A stretch of DNA of 64,000 nucleotides, taken from Marinomonas rhodophyticola. GTDB lineage: Bacteria; Pseudomonadota; Gammaproteobacteria; Pseudomonadales; Marinomonadaceae. The position numbers and the translations under genes were made by a program. Under the pieces are notes generated by a model that did no database searches, was not told the origin of the DNA, and saw nothing but the letters and a program-made list of their open reading frames with translations. This document shows positions 44,044 through 53,078 of this stretch, piece by piece. Positions within the stretch are counted from its first letter, which is position 1. Each line of letters opens with the position of its first letter. The stretch is taken from assembly GCF_026113935.1 (NCBI RefSeq), contig NZ_JAPEUL010000012.1, positions 124,001 to 188,000 on the forward strand, written 5' to 3'.

Positions 44044-44119
44044 GGGTGTGTAGCTCAGTTGGGAGAGCGTCGCCCTTACAAGGCGAATGTCGGGGGTTCG
44101 AACCCCTCCACACCCACCA
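44044..44119 (+). tRNA. tRNA-Val (TAC), copy 1
   Basis: 76 nt, CCA encoded. Anticodon arm TCGCC...GGCGA with anticodon TAC. Confidence 0.96.
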
Positions 44120-44171
44120 TCTTGCCGATGCAAAATGGCACGTCTGATGAGACGTTAAAAACAGTTGTGTT

Positions 44172-44248
44172 GGAGTGGTAGTTCAGTTGGTTAGAATACC
44201 TGCCTGTCACGCAGGGGGTCGCGGGTTCGAGTCCCGTCCATTCCGCCA
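44172..44248 (+). tRNA. tRNA-Asp (GTC), copy 1
   Basis: 77 nt, CCA encoded. Anticodon stem CCTGC / GCAGG with loop CTGTCAC, anticodon GTC. Confidence 0.96.
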
Positions 44249-44280
44249 TCTTCTTCCCAGAGGATGTAAAACTAACGAGC

Positions 44281-44356
44281 GGGTGTGTAGCTCAGTTGGG
44301 AGAGCGTCGCCCTTACAAGGCGAATGTCGGGGGTTCGAACCCCTCCACACCCACCA
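44281..44356 (+). tRNA. tRNA-Val (TAC), copy 2
   Basis: Identical to Val copy 1; starts the second repeat unit. Confidence 0.96.
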
Positions 44357-44407
44357 TCTTGCCGATGCTAAAGGCACGTCTGCTGAGACGTTAAAAACAA
44401 TTGTGTT

Positions 44408-44484
44408 GGAGTGGTAGTTCAGTTGGTTAGAATACCTGCCTGTCACGCAGGGGGTCGCGGGTTCGAGTCCCGTCCATTCCGCCA
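44408..44484 (+). tRNA. tRNA-Asp (GTC), copy 2
   Basis: Identical to Asp copy 1. The spacer before it has a small CGTCTGCTGAGACG hairpin. Confidence 0.96.
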
Positions 44485-44516
44485 TCTTCTTCCCAGAGGA
44501 TGTAAAACTAACGAGC

Positions 44517-44592
44517 GGGTGTGTAGCTCAGTTGGGAGAGCGTCGCCCTTACAAGGCGAATGTCGGGGGTTCGAACCCCTCCACACCCACCA
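44517..44592 (+). tRNA. tRNA-Val (TAC), copy 3
   Basis: Identical to Val copy 1; exactly 236 bp after copy 2. Confidence 0.96.
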
Positions 44593-44643
44593 TCTTGCCG
44601 ATGCTAAAGGCACGTCTGCTGAGACGTTAAAAACAATTGTGTT

Positions 44644-44720
44644 GGAGTGGTAGTTCAGTTGGTTAGAATACCTGCCTGTCACGCAGGGGGTCGCGGGTTC
44701 GAGTCCCGTCCATTCCGCCA
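44644..44720 (+). tRNA. tRNA-Asp (GTC), copy 3
   Basis: Identical to Asp copy 1; exactly 236 bp after copy 2. Confidence 0.96.
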
Positions 44721-44752
44721 TCTTCTTCCCAGAGGATGTAAAACTAACGAGC

Positions 44753-44828
44753 GGGTGTGTAGCTCAGTTGGGAGAGCGTCGCCCTTACAAGGCGAATGTC
44801 GGGGGTTCGAACCCCTCCACACCCACCA
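44753..44828 (+). tRNA. tRNA-Val (TAC), copy 4
   Basis: Identical to Val copy 1; the following spacer carries a few substitutions and an extra base. Confidence 0.96.
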
Positions 44829-44880
44829 TCTTGCCGATGCAAAAAGGCACGTCTGATGAGACGCTAAAAACAGTTGTGTT

Positions 44881-44957
44881 GGAGTGGTAGTTCAGTTGGT
44901 TAGAATACCTGCCTGTCACGCAGGGGGTCGCGGGTTCGAGTCCCGTCCATTCCGCCA
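44881..44957 (+). tRNA. tRNA-Asp (GTC), copy 4
   Basis: Identical to Asp copy 1. Confidence 0.96.
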
Positions 44958-44989
44958 TCTTCTTCCCAGAGGATGTAAAACTAACGAGC

Positions 44990-45065
44990 GGGTGTGTAGC
45001 TCAGTTGGGAGAGCGTCGCCCTTACAAGGCGAATGTCGGGGGTTCGAACCCCTCCACACCCACCA
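44990..45065 (+). tRNA. tRNA-Val (TAC), copy 5
   Basis: Identical to Val copy 1; its downstream spacer is the most diverged of the array. Confidence 0.96.
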
Positions 45066-45116
45066 TCTTGCCGATGAAAAGTGCACGTCTGTTGAGACGT
45101 TAAAAACAGTTGTGTT

Positions 45117-45193
45117 GGAGTGGTAGTTCAGTTGGTTAGAATACCTGCCTGTCACGCAGGGGGTCGCGGGTTCGAGTCCCGTCCATTCCGCCA
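45117..45193 (+). tRNA. tRNA-Asp (GTC), copy 5
   Basis: Identical to Asp copy 1; last gene of the array. Confidence 0.96.
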
Positions 45194-45630
45194 TTATTTT
45201 TGCTATTCAAATAATGGATGCAGTTAACGACTAAGTTTTGCACTTAGACTTAACGCAGAGTTAAACAGAGTGAAGTAGGTGACGCTTTGCAAATCTAACA
45301 AAGTACGAAAGTACATGTGACTCACTTCTCAGTTAATTCCTTTTATTTTTACTTTCTCCTCTTACTTATACTGTCATAAAGCTTTTTTTATCTTTATGTT
45401 ACGTTATTTCCCAATATGTTAAATTCTCTGCTACCTTTCTATTAGTTCGTTATCTAGATGCTATTTTTTCTTGGCTGTTTTTGTTTTTTCGAATGATATT
45501 GTGTAAATATGCTATTGCGGAAGAAATACTTACTGGTAATATCAGGGTATGTGCTTCTATACTTGAAGCGTATATGTGTTTTGTAAGATCACAATATAAT
45601 TCCCAATAAAAATAACAATGGAGCTTATTT
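45194..45630. other. 437-bp gap between the tRNA array and the FadL gene
   Basis: No supportable gene. A 9-bp hairpin CCATTATTT / AAATAATGG (45191-45217) directly follows the last tRNA but lacks a T tract. The rest is AT-rich and must hold the FadL promoter; I could not pick boxes with confidence. Confidence 0.6.
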
Positions 45631-46935
45631 ATGACTACCTCCTCAAAATTCTTGTTTAGAGCAAGTCTTGTTGCGGCCTCTGTGGCAGCAGCGTCTTCTG
45701 CATACTCAGCGGGTTTTGCTTTAAATGATCATAGTGCGACAGCGTCAGGTAAAGCCTTGGGTGGTGTCGCGGCGTCTAATGCGGATATCTCTGCCAGCTT
45801 CTGGAACCCTGCGCTTTTTGTGAATGCTAAAGAAACGACTGTGTTTGTGTCTGGTGCTTACGTTATGCCGAGTATGGATGTGACGAACATTAGTGCTAAT
45901 AATGCAACCGCTGCTGGTGGAACGGCTATTGCGGGTTCTACGACGAACAGTGATTCTGTTGATAATACATTTGTACCGTCGTTTTACTTTGCAAAGCCTT
46001 TGTCTGATAAAACAGTAGCGGGCATATCTTTGAATGTGCCGTTTGGTTTATCAGGCGATTATGGTGATGATTGGGCGGGGCGTTTTCATGCAACGGAAAC
46101 ATCACTTCAAGATATTGCCTTGAGTTTTTCTCTTGCCCATCGTATGAATGATTGGGTTTCTGTTGGTGCCAGTGTGCAAGTCCATAAAGCCGAAGTGGTT
46201 TTAGGGTCAGCTGTCGGTATTTCGGGTGTAGAGGGTGATGGGCGTATTGAAGCAGATGATACTGGTTATGGGTATAGCTTCGGTATTGCGATGGAGCCAA
46301 GAAAAGGGACTCGCCTTGGTTTGGGCTACCGCAGTGAAGTGGATTTCGACTTTAAGGGTGATGTCAAATATAAGAATGTTGCTACTTTAAATGCTAGTGC
46401 GCTTACTACTGGATATGACCTAATTGATACAACTGTATCGGATTCAATTACTTTGCCCTCTGTTCTTACTTTAAGTATGGAGCAAGATCTAACACAGAAA
46501 TTGATTTTTGGATTGTCCGCTATTAGAACTGGCTGGGGATCTATGGACGGCCTGAATATCGATTTTGATAGCGCTCAACCAAATTCTGTTCTAACCTTTG
46601 GTTTCGAAGATCAGTGGATGTACTCTGCAGGTTTGACTTATGTCTATTCTGATCAGTTAACGCTCCGAACTGGTGTGGCTATGGATAATTCTCCTGTAAC
46701 CGATAAATACCGCTCAGCACGTACACCTGATGGCGATCGTAAGTGGATATCCGTTGGTGCGACGTATGACTTTAATGATATGACATCGGCTACGTTCGCT
46801 TTTACTCATGTGATGATCGACGATGTGTCAGTTAGTCGAGATGGTACTGGTGAGGACCGCGCTCGTGGTAAGTTAAGTGCTGATTATAGTTCCTCTGCGA
46901 ATGTTGTTTCTGTTGCGATGAACATGGCGTTCTAG
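45631..46935 (+). CDS. FadL/TodX-family outer membrane transporter
   Basis: 434 aa. A signal peptide (cleavage near SSAYSA-GFAL, residue about 27) is followed by an N-terminal hatch segment (SATASGKALGGVAASNADIS, FWNPA) and beta-strand-rich barrel ending in Phe (NMAF), which fits an outer membrane protein. Family members import long-chain fatty acids or hydrophobic compounds. Monocistronic, with its own terminator. Confidence 0.92.
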   Translation: MTTSSKFLFRASLVAASVAAASSAYSAGFALNDHSATASGKALGGVAASNADISASFWNPALFVNAKETTVFVSGAYVMPSMDVTNISANNATAAGGTAIAGSTTNSDSVDNTFVPSFYFAKPLSDKTVAGISLNVPFGLSGDYGDDWAGRFHATETSLQDIALSFSLAHRMNDWVSVGASVQVHKAEVVLGSAVGISGVEGDGRIEADDTGYGYSFGIAMEPRKGTRLGLGYRSEVDFDFKGDVKYKNVATLNASALTTGYDLIDTTVSDSITLPSVLTLSMEQDLTQKLIFGLSAIRTGWGSMDGLNIDFDSAQPNSVLTFGFEDQWMYSAGLTYVYSDQLTLRTGVAMDNSPVTDKYRSARTPDGDRKWISVGATYDFNDMTSATFAFTHVMIDDVSVSRDGTGEDRARGKLSADYSSSANVVSVAMNMAF

Positions 46936-46965
46936 CGTTTTCAGTTCACTCATTTGATTTGATTC

Positions 46966-47001
46966 AAAAGCCAGTGTTCTATTATGAATGCTGGCTTTTT
47001 T
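46966..47001 (+). terminator. Rho-independent terminator after the FadL gene
   Basis: Stem AAAAGCCAG / CTGGCTTTTT; the A tract on the other side allows partial use by the converging gene. Confidence 0.85.
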
Positions 47002-47049
47002 GTGTCTGAATTAAGAAAGGCATAGATAAACGGAAAAGGACTGATGGCG

Positions 47050-49302
47050 TCAGTATACCATGCGAAGTTCTTTTGCTTTGGCATTATCTTTGGCTGTCCA
47101 ATCCGACATTGGTGACGGTTTGGCGAAGTAGTAGCCTTGCAGTGTATTGCAGCCGAGTGCAGCAAGAAGGTTGGCCTGCTCTTTGGTTTCTATGCCTTCA
47201 GCAATAACGGTCATACCAAGAGACTCTGCGAGCTGAATGGTGGATTTTACAATATCAACATGGCGCTGATCTCCAGGTAGTGGAGAAACAAAGCGACGAT
47301 CTATTTTGAGTATGTTGGCAGGGATATCAACAAGCTGGCCTAAAGACGCTTGGCCAGTGCCAAAGTCATCTATGGCTATTGAGTAACCATATTGTGACAA
47401 ACTCCTTAGGCGTTTGTGGATAAGTGGATGCGTCATAACAGAACTGGTCTCTGTTATTTCTAACTCCAACATGTCTTTTAGCCAAGGATTATCGGCAACT
47501 AGCGTCATTAACAGTGCAAAAAAAGCATCGTTCATCAATTCTTGACCGGCTAGGTTAAAAGCAATCGGAGTGTAAATGTGTTCTTTGTGCCATGAAGATA
47601 GTGTGTTAACGAGTTCTCGAACGAGATTTTCCGCAAGCAGTGGTAATAATCCCAATTTTTCGGCAATTTTAATAAAGGTGGTCGGGGGGATAAATTGCCC
47701 ATCATTTTGCCAGCGAGCCAGTGCTTCAAATGAGCAAATTTGCCCGTTTGGCCTTACTTGAGGTTGCAACCATATACTAATTTGTTTGTTCTTAATGGCC
47801 GTACTAAGTTTTAGGCCGAGTTTGTGTTCTTCTATGAGCTTGTTTTCTAGGTTGCGGTTGTAATAGGAGAAACGCTCAGAGCTACTGGAGTATTCTAATG
47901 CCATTTCACAGTGTTCTAGTAGTTCCTCAGCTGTTTTACCATCCGTTTGATAGTAGGCAATGCCTACTTGGTAGTCCATATTCAATCTATTGCCGTCAAC
48001 GGTTATCTGGCTAGGCAGAACAGAATGAATGAGAGCGGAGAGGTTTTTTTGAATGAGGTAAGCCTGACTCAGTGGCACGAAGCACGAAAACTTAACGCCA
48101 CGTAGTCGACCAATAATGGTGTGTTCTGAGAGCTTTTTTTGCAGCATTTTGGCAAAATTGAGAATGACTTTGTTAGCATTGTCTTTACCATATTGTTTAT
48201 TAAGCAGTTTGAACTGACTAATGCGTATAATGAACATGGCGCCAGTTAGATGTCGGTCTTGTTCATTAATACGTTGATTGGTTTGACTGCAAAAATGCCT
48301 GTAATTAGGCAAGAGAGTGAGTAAATCAAAATGGGCGAGGCGACTATTGGTTTGTTGTGTGCTTTCGAGTTGTTGCTGTATGGCTTTTAGTTGCGTGGTG
48401 TTTTGTAAGTGCAAAACATAGTAACCATGTTGTGTTAATGAGGCTCGACGTACCTCAATATGAACGTTGTTTTTTTGTTTTAGGGTGCATTCTACGATGT
48501 TAGATTGCCAAAAAAATTTTCCCGCTTCGCCTGTTGGAGATAGCCAATTCGCGATAGTGGAGTTGGTAACAGTATTTTCTTCCGAATCAGATAATAGCTC
48601 TCGAGCGAGTTGATTGGCTTTTAGTATTTTTCCGCGCTGGTCACAAAGTAAGGTTGGTGTGCCTGTATTCTCAAAGAACTCTTCATATAGCGCATAATTG
48701 TCATTGAGTTTTTGGTAAAGCTGTTGCATGTGCGAAGCGTTGTCTTCAAGAGTCTGAATAATACGAGAAACGGCAAGTGGCAAGCCAATATTGAGTGTGA
48801 CAAAGGTGAGCAGTTGAAAGTAAAAAGACGCGGTAAGATCGGTTTGTAGGCTGCTAAGGTTGTCTGTTGTGATCAAATAAAAAGGGTATATATTGATCAC
48901 CATTGCTACCAGCGAGGCTCTAAAACTAAAGAGCAGTCGTGTGATCAAGGGTAACGAATAAAGAGAGATTAGAGCGTACTTTTCAGCGTTAAATTCGTTA
49001 CTTAGAGTCAACAACAAAAAGCTGCTAGTAATTAATGTAAGCAGAAATAAGATGGCGGTGAGTTGAGTGTACTTTCTACTAAAGTACAGTAAGCCAGTGA
49101 GTAAGCAGAGGTAGCCTGCGTTTATCGTTAGAAAAGACGTATCGTTAATAAAATAAAGAGTGTGCAGCTCAGAAACAGCAAAGATAAAGATAGTAAGGGC
49201 GAGTAAAATCCTTAACGCGCTTTGCTGGAAGACTTTTTCGTGTCCTTCAGCCGCTGAGTCAGAATTAAGTAAAAAATATCGCTTTAGAAAATGAATAAAC
49301 AT
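47050..49302 (-). CDS. Membrane GGDEF/EAL cyclic-di-GMP protein
   Basis: 750 aa. About six membrane segments occupy residues 25-190, followed by a PAS-like region (about 200-310), a GGDEF domain (about 325-480) and an EAL domain (about 495-740). The GGDEF site is degenerate, reading RLRGVKF, so diguanylate cyclase activity is unlikely. The EAL domain keeps FEALARW, NLAG, EITET, DDFGTG, LKID, AEGIE and LQGYYFAKP, so it is probably an active c-di-GMP phosphodiesterase. Convergent with the FadL gene. Confidence 0.9.
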   Translation of the reverse strand: MFIHFLKRYFLLNSDSAAEGHEKVFQQSALRILLALTIFIFAVSELHTLYFINDTSFLTINAGYLCLLTGLLYFSRKYTQLTAILFLLTLITSSFLLLTLSNEFNAEKYALISLYSLPLITRLLFSFRASLVAMVINIYPFYLITTDNLSSLQTDLTASFYFQLLTFVTLNIGLPLAVSRIIQTLEDNASHMQQLYQKLNDNYALYEEFFENTGTPTLLCDQRGKILKANQLARELLSDSEENTVTNSTIANWLSPTGEAGKFFWQSNIVECTLKQKNNVHIEVRRASLTQHGYYVLHLQNTTQLKAIQQQLESTQQTNSRLAHFDLLTLLPNYRHFCSQTNQRINEQDRHLTGAMFIIRISQFKLLNKQYGKDNANKVILNFAKMLQKKLSEHTIIGRLRGVKFSCFVPLSQAYLIQKNLSALIHSVLPSQITVDGNRLNMDYQVGIAYYQTDGKTAEELLEHCEMALEYSSSSERFSYYNRNLENKLIEEHKLGLKLSTAIKNKQISIWLQPQVRPNGQICSFEALARWQNDGQFIPPTTFIKIAEKLGLLPLLAENLVRELVNTLSSWHKEHIYTPIAFNLAGQELMNDAFFALLMTLVADNPWLKDMLELEITETSSVMTHPLIHKRLRSLSQYGYSIAIDDFGTGQASLGQLVDIPANILKIDRRFVSPLPGDQRHVDIVKSTIQLAESLGMTVIAEGIETKEQANLLAALGCNTLQGYYFAKPSPMSDWTAKDNAKAKELRMVY

Positions 49303-49321
49303 TAATCAACTTCATAATGTC

Positions 49322-49350
49322 AAAAAAGAAGCCGCAGTTATTTGCGGCTC
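49322..49350 (-). terminator. Terminator of the imelysin operon
   Basis: On the minus strand, stem AGCCGCA / TGCGGCT followed by TCTTTTTT, 65 bp after the DUF1513 stop. Confidence 0.85.
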
Positions 49351-49414
49351 TAAAATAGACATTACCTAAAAAATATAAATTTCACCATGTTAGTTTTTAA
49401 TTTTTGATGAAAAT

Positions 49415-50522
49415 TTATATATTAATGTGCCTAAAGTGGTTATCCCACTGGATGTTGGTATGATTTTTGACCATTTTACTGGTGTTTTGTACTGGGTTGC
49501 TTTTTAGTTGTGCCCCAGTGCCACTGGTTAATAGAAACTCATGGGCATTGCTTGTTGCCACAAGGCCGCAAACATCACGGCAATTTTCAACGCCTAAGAA
49601 GGTTTTCGTATCCACATGCCAATAGGCGACTAAGCCACCTCTGGGGGTACTGATAGCCAAGATATCACCAGACTTATCGAAACAAACGCTTCCACAGTAC
49701 TGCTTAAAACGAATTCTAATGTCGTCCGGCATAGAAAGGTAATCCAGTTCGGGGTGCTCTAGTCGAGATAAAGCCACCAATGGAACTTGATCCCATATAT
49801 CGCCTTGATACTGAAAACCCAGTGCAACCGTACCTTTTGCGTTCACATCAAGATGCCGAATACTCAATTGGTGTAATTCGTCACGATGGGAAGCTTGATT
49901 TAAAATACGACCATCTTTCAAGGAAAGGTAAGTGACATTGGGTTGCATGGTATCAAGGTTTAAAATATCTCTGTCTTCTCTTGGGTGGGTCATGAAGTCC
50001 ACCGTTGGCGATAATCAACACTTGGTCATTTAAAAAAACAGACTCATGGGGGCCTATTCCATTGCTGTTGAACGATTGTAAAATGTTTCCACTTGGCCAA
50101 TCCCGTATAAAGATCCTTCCTTCGCCAGTTGGATAGTAATTTTCCTGTGTGATTAGCTGAGTCCCATCAGCGGAAAACAGTGCATGACCATAGAAATGAT
50201 GGTCTTTACTTGGTTCAATACGTTTTATTCTCTGGTTGCTTGATACGTCAAAGAAATCTATAAAAAAACCTGGTCGTCTACCGACAATACCAACGATGCT
50301 CTGGTTAGGGTGGACAACTGGCGCATGGGACCGATGCGGCAATGGTGCTGTCCAAAGGATCGTACCTTCATCGTTAAATAAGCCAAAAAAATGCGTATTT
50401 TTGTCGAGTGAGTAGGCTGAAGCGTATAGTGTATCGCCTGTTTTTTGCTGACTAAGAGCCGCCCACGATGATGTAGTTATAAGAGCGCCACTCAACAGTA
50501 AAAATGATCGTCTCGATAACAT
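49415..50522 (-). CDS. DUF1513 beta-propeller-like periplasmic protein, frame broken
   Basis: Last gene of the operon, about 368 aa. The N-terminus MLSRRSFLLLSGALITTSSW looks like a Tat signal (SRRSFLL). The first frame ends after LIIANGGLHD; the second resumes THPREDRDILNLDTM. One extra base at about 49991 (C on the plus strand) causes the break; without it the sequence reads GGLHTHPREDRD, the conserved DUF1513 segment. Starts 2 bp after the second imelysin gene. Function unproven. Confidence 0.85.
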
Positions 50523-50524
50523 GC

Positions 50525-51583
50525 TTAATCTCCGTCCCTACTGTTAAAACCAATTTGAAAGCCAAGTTTCGTTACGAGACTGGATAAATAAGATTGGCTG
50601 TTTGAGATGGATTTTACGAGAGGTTGTGCAAGATCAAAGCGTTGCTCTTTTGTGTAGTTACCGTGAAAAAAGTCATCGGGCAACTGTAGCGCTAATTTGG
50701 TGTTTTCCGTTAACTGCTGCTCTAATTGCTCGGCCAGATTTGCATCGCTTTGTTTGGCAAGGTCAAACAAAGAAGGCGAACCCGTGTGATAAATTTCTCG
50801 GTAGGTCTGCACGTTTTTTTGTATAGCTTTCAAAGAAAGGTCGCTACGATAAAATTCAGCAAGTTTGAGATTTTCTCGGCTATTATAACCAATAGGAGTT
50901 TCAAGCTTAGCGTCTTTTACTGCCGACATGTGTTCTAGCCATTGTTGTAAAAATTGCTCTAATGCTACTTTTTCTGGATCAAAGCCCATGCCTTCTTCGT
51001 CGAATACCCAGTCTTGTGCCTTACCTTCTTGCCATTGTTTAAATACAGCTTCAGCGCTCTTTGCGTGATGTGCTGTGATTTTCTCAAGTAGCAGGCAATG
51101 GCTGGTTGATTGTACTGGCGTAAAATCAGGATGATAAAGTAGGCTTTCGATGGCTGTTAAACCTCTTACCGCTATGCTAGCGGATGTCCAAAATTTTGGC
51201 GCATCCATGACAGATGGATCTCCTTGTGCCAGCGCTCTTAACTGACGTTGAGTAACCCCTTTTTTATCTGGCCAATATTCGAAGGCGTAATAGCGCATGA
51301 AATACGTAACAGGACCGAAATTCAGCCACTGTACCTGCTGCCAGTCTTGAGCGTTGATTTTAAAGGCGGTCTTTGCTGCTTCTAATGTTTGTGCTGATGG
51401 CGAAGCACACAAGGCGCTACTAAGATCTTGTAATGACTTTGAGGACGCTGAGTAGGCTTGATAACCTTGGGTAATAACCTGAGACGTGATGCCAGTAAGA
51501 GGGCCTTCCCACGTACCGGCTGAGGCAAACAAAGGTGTAATTGTACTAATGGTGAATGCCATTAGTTTTGACAGGTGTTTCAT
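50525..51583 (-). CDS. Second imelysin-like periplasmic protein
   Basis: 352 aa with a signal peptide (MKHLSKLMAFTISTITPLFA, cut near residue 22). Imelysin-type helical protein; the signature region reads AVRGLTAIESLLYHPD, so the His of the classic GxHxxE site is replaced by Thr. It may bind a metal differently from its paralogue. ATG overlaps the stop of the di-haem gene by one base. Confidence 0.82.
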   Translation of the reverse strand: MKHLSKLMAFTISTITPLFASAGTWEGPLTGITSQVITQGYQAYSASSKSLQDLSSALCASPSAQTLEAAKTAFKINAQDWQQVQWLNFGPVTYFMRYYAFEYWPDKKGVTQRQLRALAQGDPSVMDAPKFWTSASIAVRGLTAIESLLYHPDFTPVQSTSHCLLLEKITAHHAKSAEAVFKQWQEGKAQDWVFDEEGMGFDPEKVALEQFLQQWLEHMSAVKDAKLETPIGYNSRENLKLAEFYRSDLSLKAIQKNVQTYREIYHTGSPSLFDLAKQSDANLAEQLEQQLTENTKLALQLPDDFFHGNYTKEQRFDLAQPLVKSISNSQSYLSSLVTKLGFQIGFNSRDGD

Positions 51584-52933
51584 TAGAGAGACTCCAGAAA
51601 ATAAATGAGTTTGTTGCGATGCTCTTTGTGTAAGCTTTTATAAAATTCTTGACTGTCTTTGGCTTCACCGCCATGCCATAAAATGGCTTCTTCAATATTT
51701 CTCGCTCGACCATCATGAAGAAAGCCCACTCTGCCGGACACTTTTTCAGACAAGCCGATTCCCCATAAAGGTGCTGTGCGCCATTCTCTCGGACTGGCTG
51801 AAAAGCTAGGAAACCCGCTAGCAAGACCTTCTCCCATATCGTGCAGTAGCATGTCCGTAAAAGGGTAAAAGGTACGGTGGTTGAGCACAGCAAAGCTTGA
51901 ATAGCCTCCAGTTTGCATTTTGGGAATATGGCAGCTGGCACAGCCACCGTCGTCAAAAAGACGTTTCCCATCTAAAAAGTCTGTGCTGGTTAGGTTTCTC
52001 ATTGCAGGGGGGAGGAGAGGGAAATGAAAAGATCAACGAGTCTGGCTTGTTGCTTGTCAACTTCTAGGTTGTCTAAATGTATGCTATTACCGTTTGCGCT
52101 AGTCATGCAGTCTGTTTGGAATTCGGTACAGTCACCTGAGGCTGACGGATTTAGTGGTGTTGATAGTCCCAAATCGGTATTAAAAGCGGACTGGTTTTGC
52201 GCGCTGATATTGGCCACAGACGCCTTATAGCCAAAACGACCAATCACTTTTTCTTGGTTATTAGAGATCCAACTTACTCGGCCACTAATACCATCGTTAT
52301 TTTTATCATCAGGATCAGCATTTGCCATAATCGTTTCGTCTGGAATGTTATTCAATAATCCCATTCCAACGAGGGCTGGTGATACCAACATAGTAAACCC
52401 CGTATCGGTTTCGAAATCGCCATAGTGAAGCGTATTCCAGTGCAGGTTAGGTTGTCTCAGTGTGACTTGGGTGCCATCTTTTAATGTTTCAATATGCGTG
52501 CTGTAGGTAAGAGAATAATCACCTTCAGCTAAAACGCCAAGGGTGCTTTGGCTTTGAAACTGATGGCCGTAACGTTTGTCGCCTACGTGGGGATAGATCG
52601 TGTTTTCATCCAATACGGGATAGCTCTTGCCTAGTCTAATTAAAAAAGACGGTACGGATAGGCCGCTAATATTCGCTTCTGGGGCGTGTCCTCGACCATT
52701 GTTGATGTGACAATTGTTGCAAGAACGAGTATTGAATAGAGGACCTAATCCATCGCTGGCTGTTGTCGAAGATGGGGCGGGCACCCAAAATTTTGAAAAA
52801 CACCTTCACCTATATGAAATTCAAATTTGTCTTCTACTCGAATACCTGACAACGGCGTGGAATAATCACTGGCCATTGCCAGGTTCTGAAAGCTAAAAAA
52901 AGCCAGCGCACGCGCCAGCAACGAAAAACACAC
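51583..52933 (-). CDS. Di-haem oxidoreductase-like protein (DUF1111), broken twice
   Basis: About 450 aa, periplasmic. Two haem-binding motifs: SCNNCH near the N-terminus and GCASCH in the C-terminal part. Break 1 at the A run 52787-52790 (five needed) splits FQNF from WVPAPSSTTASDGLG; break 2 at the G run 52007-52012 (seven needed) splits LFISLSS from PPAMRNLTS. The start is uncertain: a GTG at 52933, or an ATG near 52954 if one further base is wrong, giving a signal peptide. It belongs to the MauG/DHOR-like COG3488 group, usually found next to imelysins. Confidence 0.85.
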
Positions 52934-52985
52934 AAGCCTTGAAATTTGCTGTCATAAACAGACGAATACCACAACTTAATATACA

Positions 52986-53016
52986 GAGACCTTTACCTTA
53001 CGGCAGTAAAGGTCTC
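52986..53016 (-). promoter_or_regulatory. Perfect hairpin between imelysin and di-haem genes
   Basis: Arms GAGACCTTTAC (52986-52996) and GTAAAGGTCTC (53006-53016) around a 9-nt loop, with no T tract. It could protect the upstream lipoprotein mRNA or cause partial termination, giving unequal expression within the operon. Confidence 0.6.
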
Positions 53017-53078
53017 ATATTACACATTTTATTCATCCATGTTTTAAATGCAGAGCCGTTTTTATTGCAAGCGCATAA

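Larger units (their letters stand above)
44044..45193 (+). repeat. Tandem Val-Asp tRNA repeat, five units of 236-237 bp
   Basis: Five copies of tRNA-Val, spacer, tRNA-Asp, spacer. Val starts are at 44044, 44281, 44517, 44753 and 44990. The tRNA parts are identical and the spacers nearly so, with conserved ATCTTCTTCCCAGAGGATG and GAGACG blocks, which points to recent amplification or ongoing gene conversion. Confidence 0.92.

Noticed and set aside
44044-45193. CRISPR-like array because of regularly spaced repeats
   Set aside because: The 236-bp period and the repeated elements are complete tRNA genes; there are no short repeats with variable spacers and no cas genes.
43930-45194. Several open frames of 67-92 codons on both strands inside the tRNA array, including repeated ones with Arg/Gly/Ser-rich translations
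   Set aside because: They are translations of tRNA genes and their complements, a well-known source of false protein calls. The tRNA structures fully explain the sequence.
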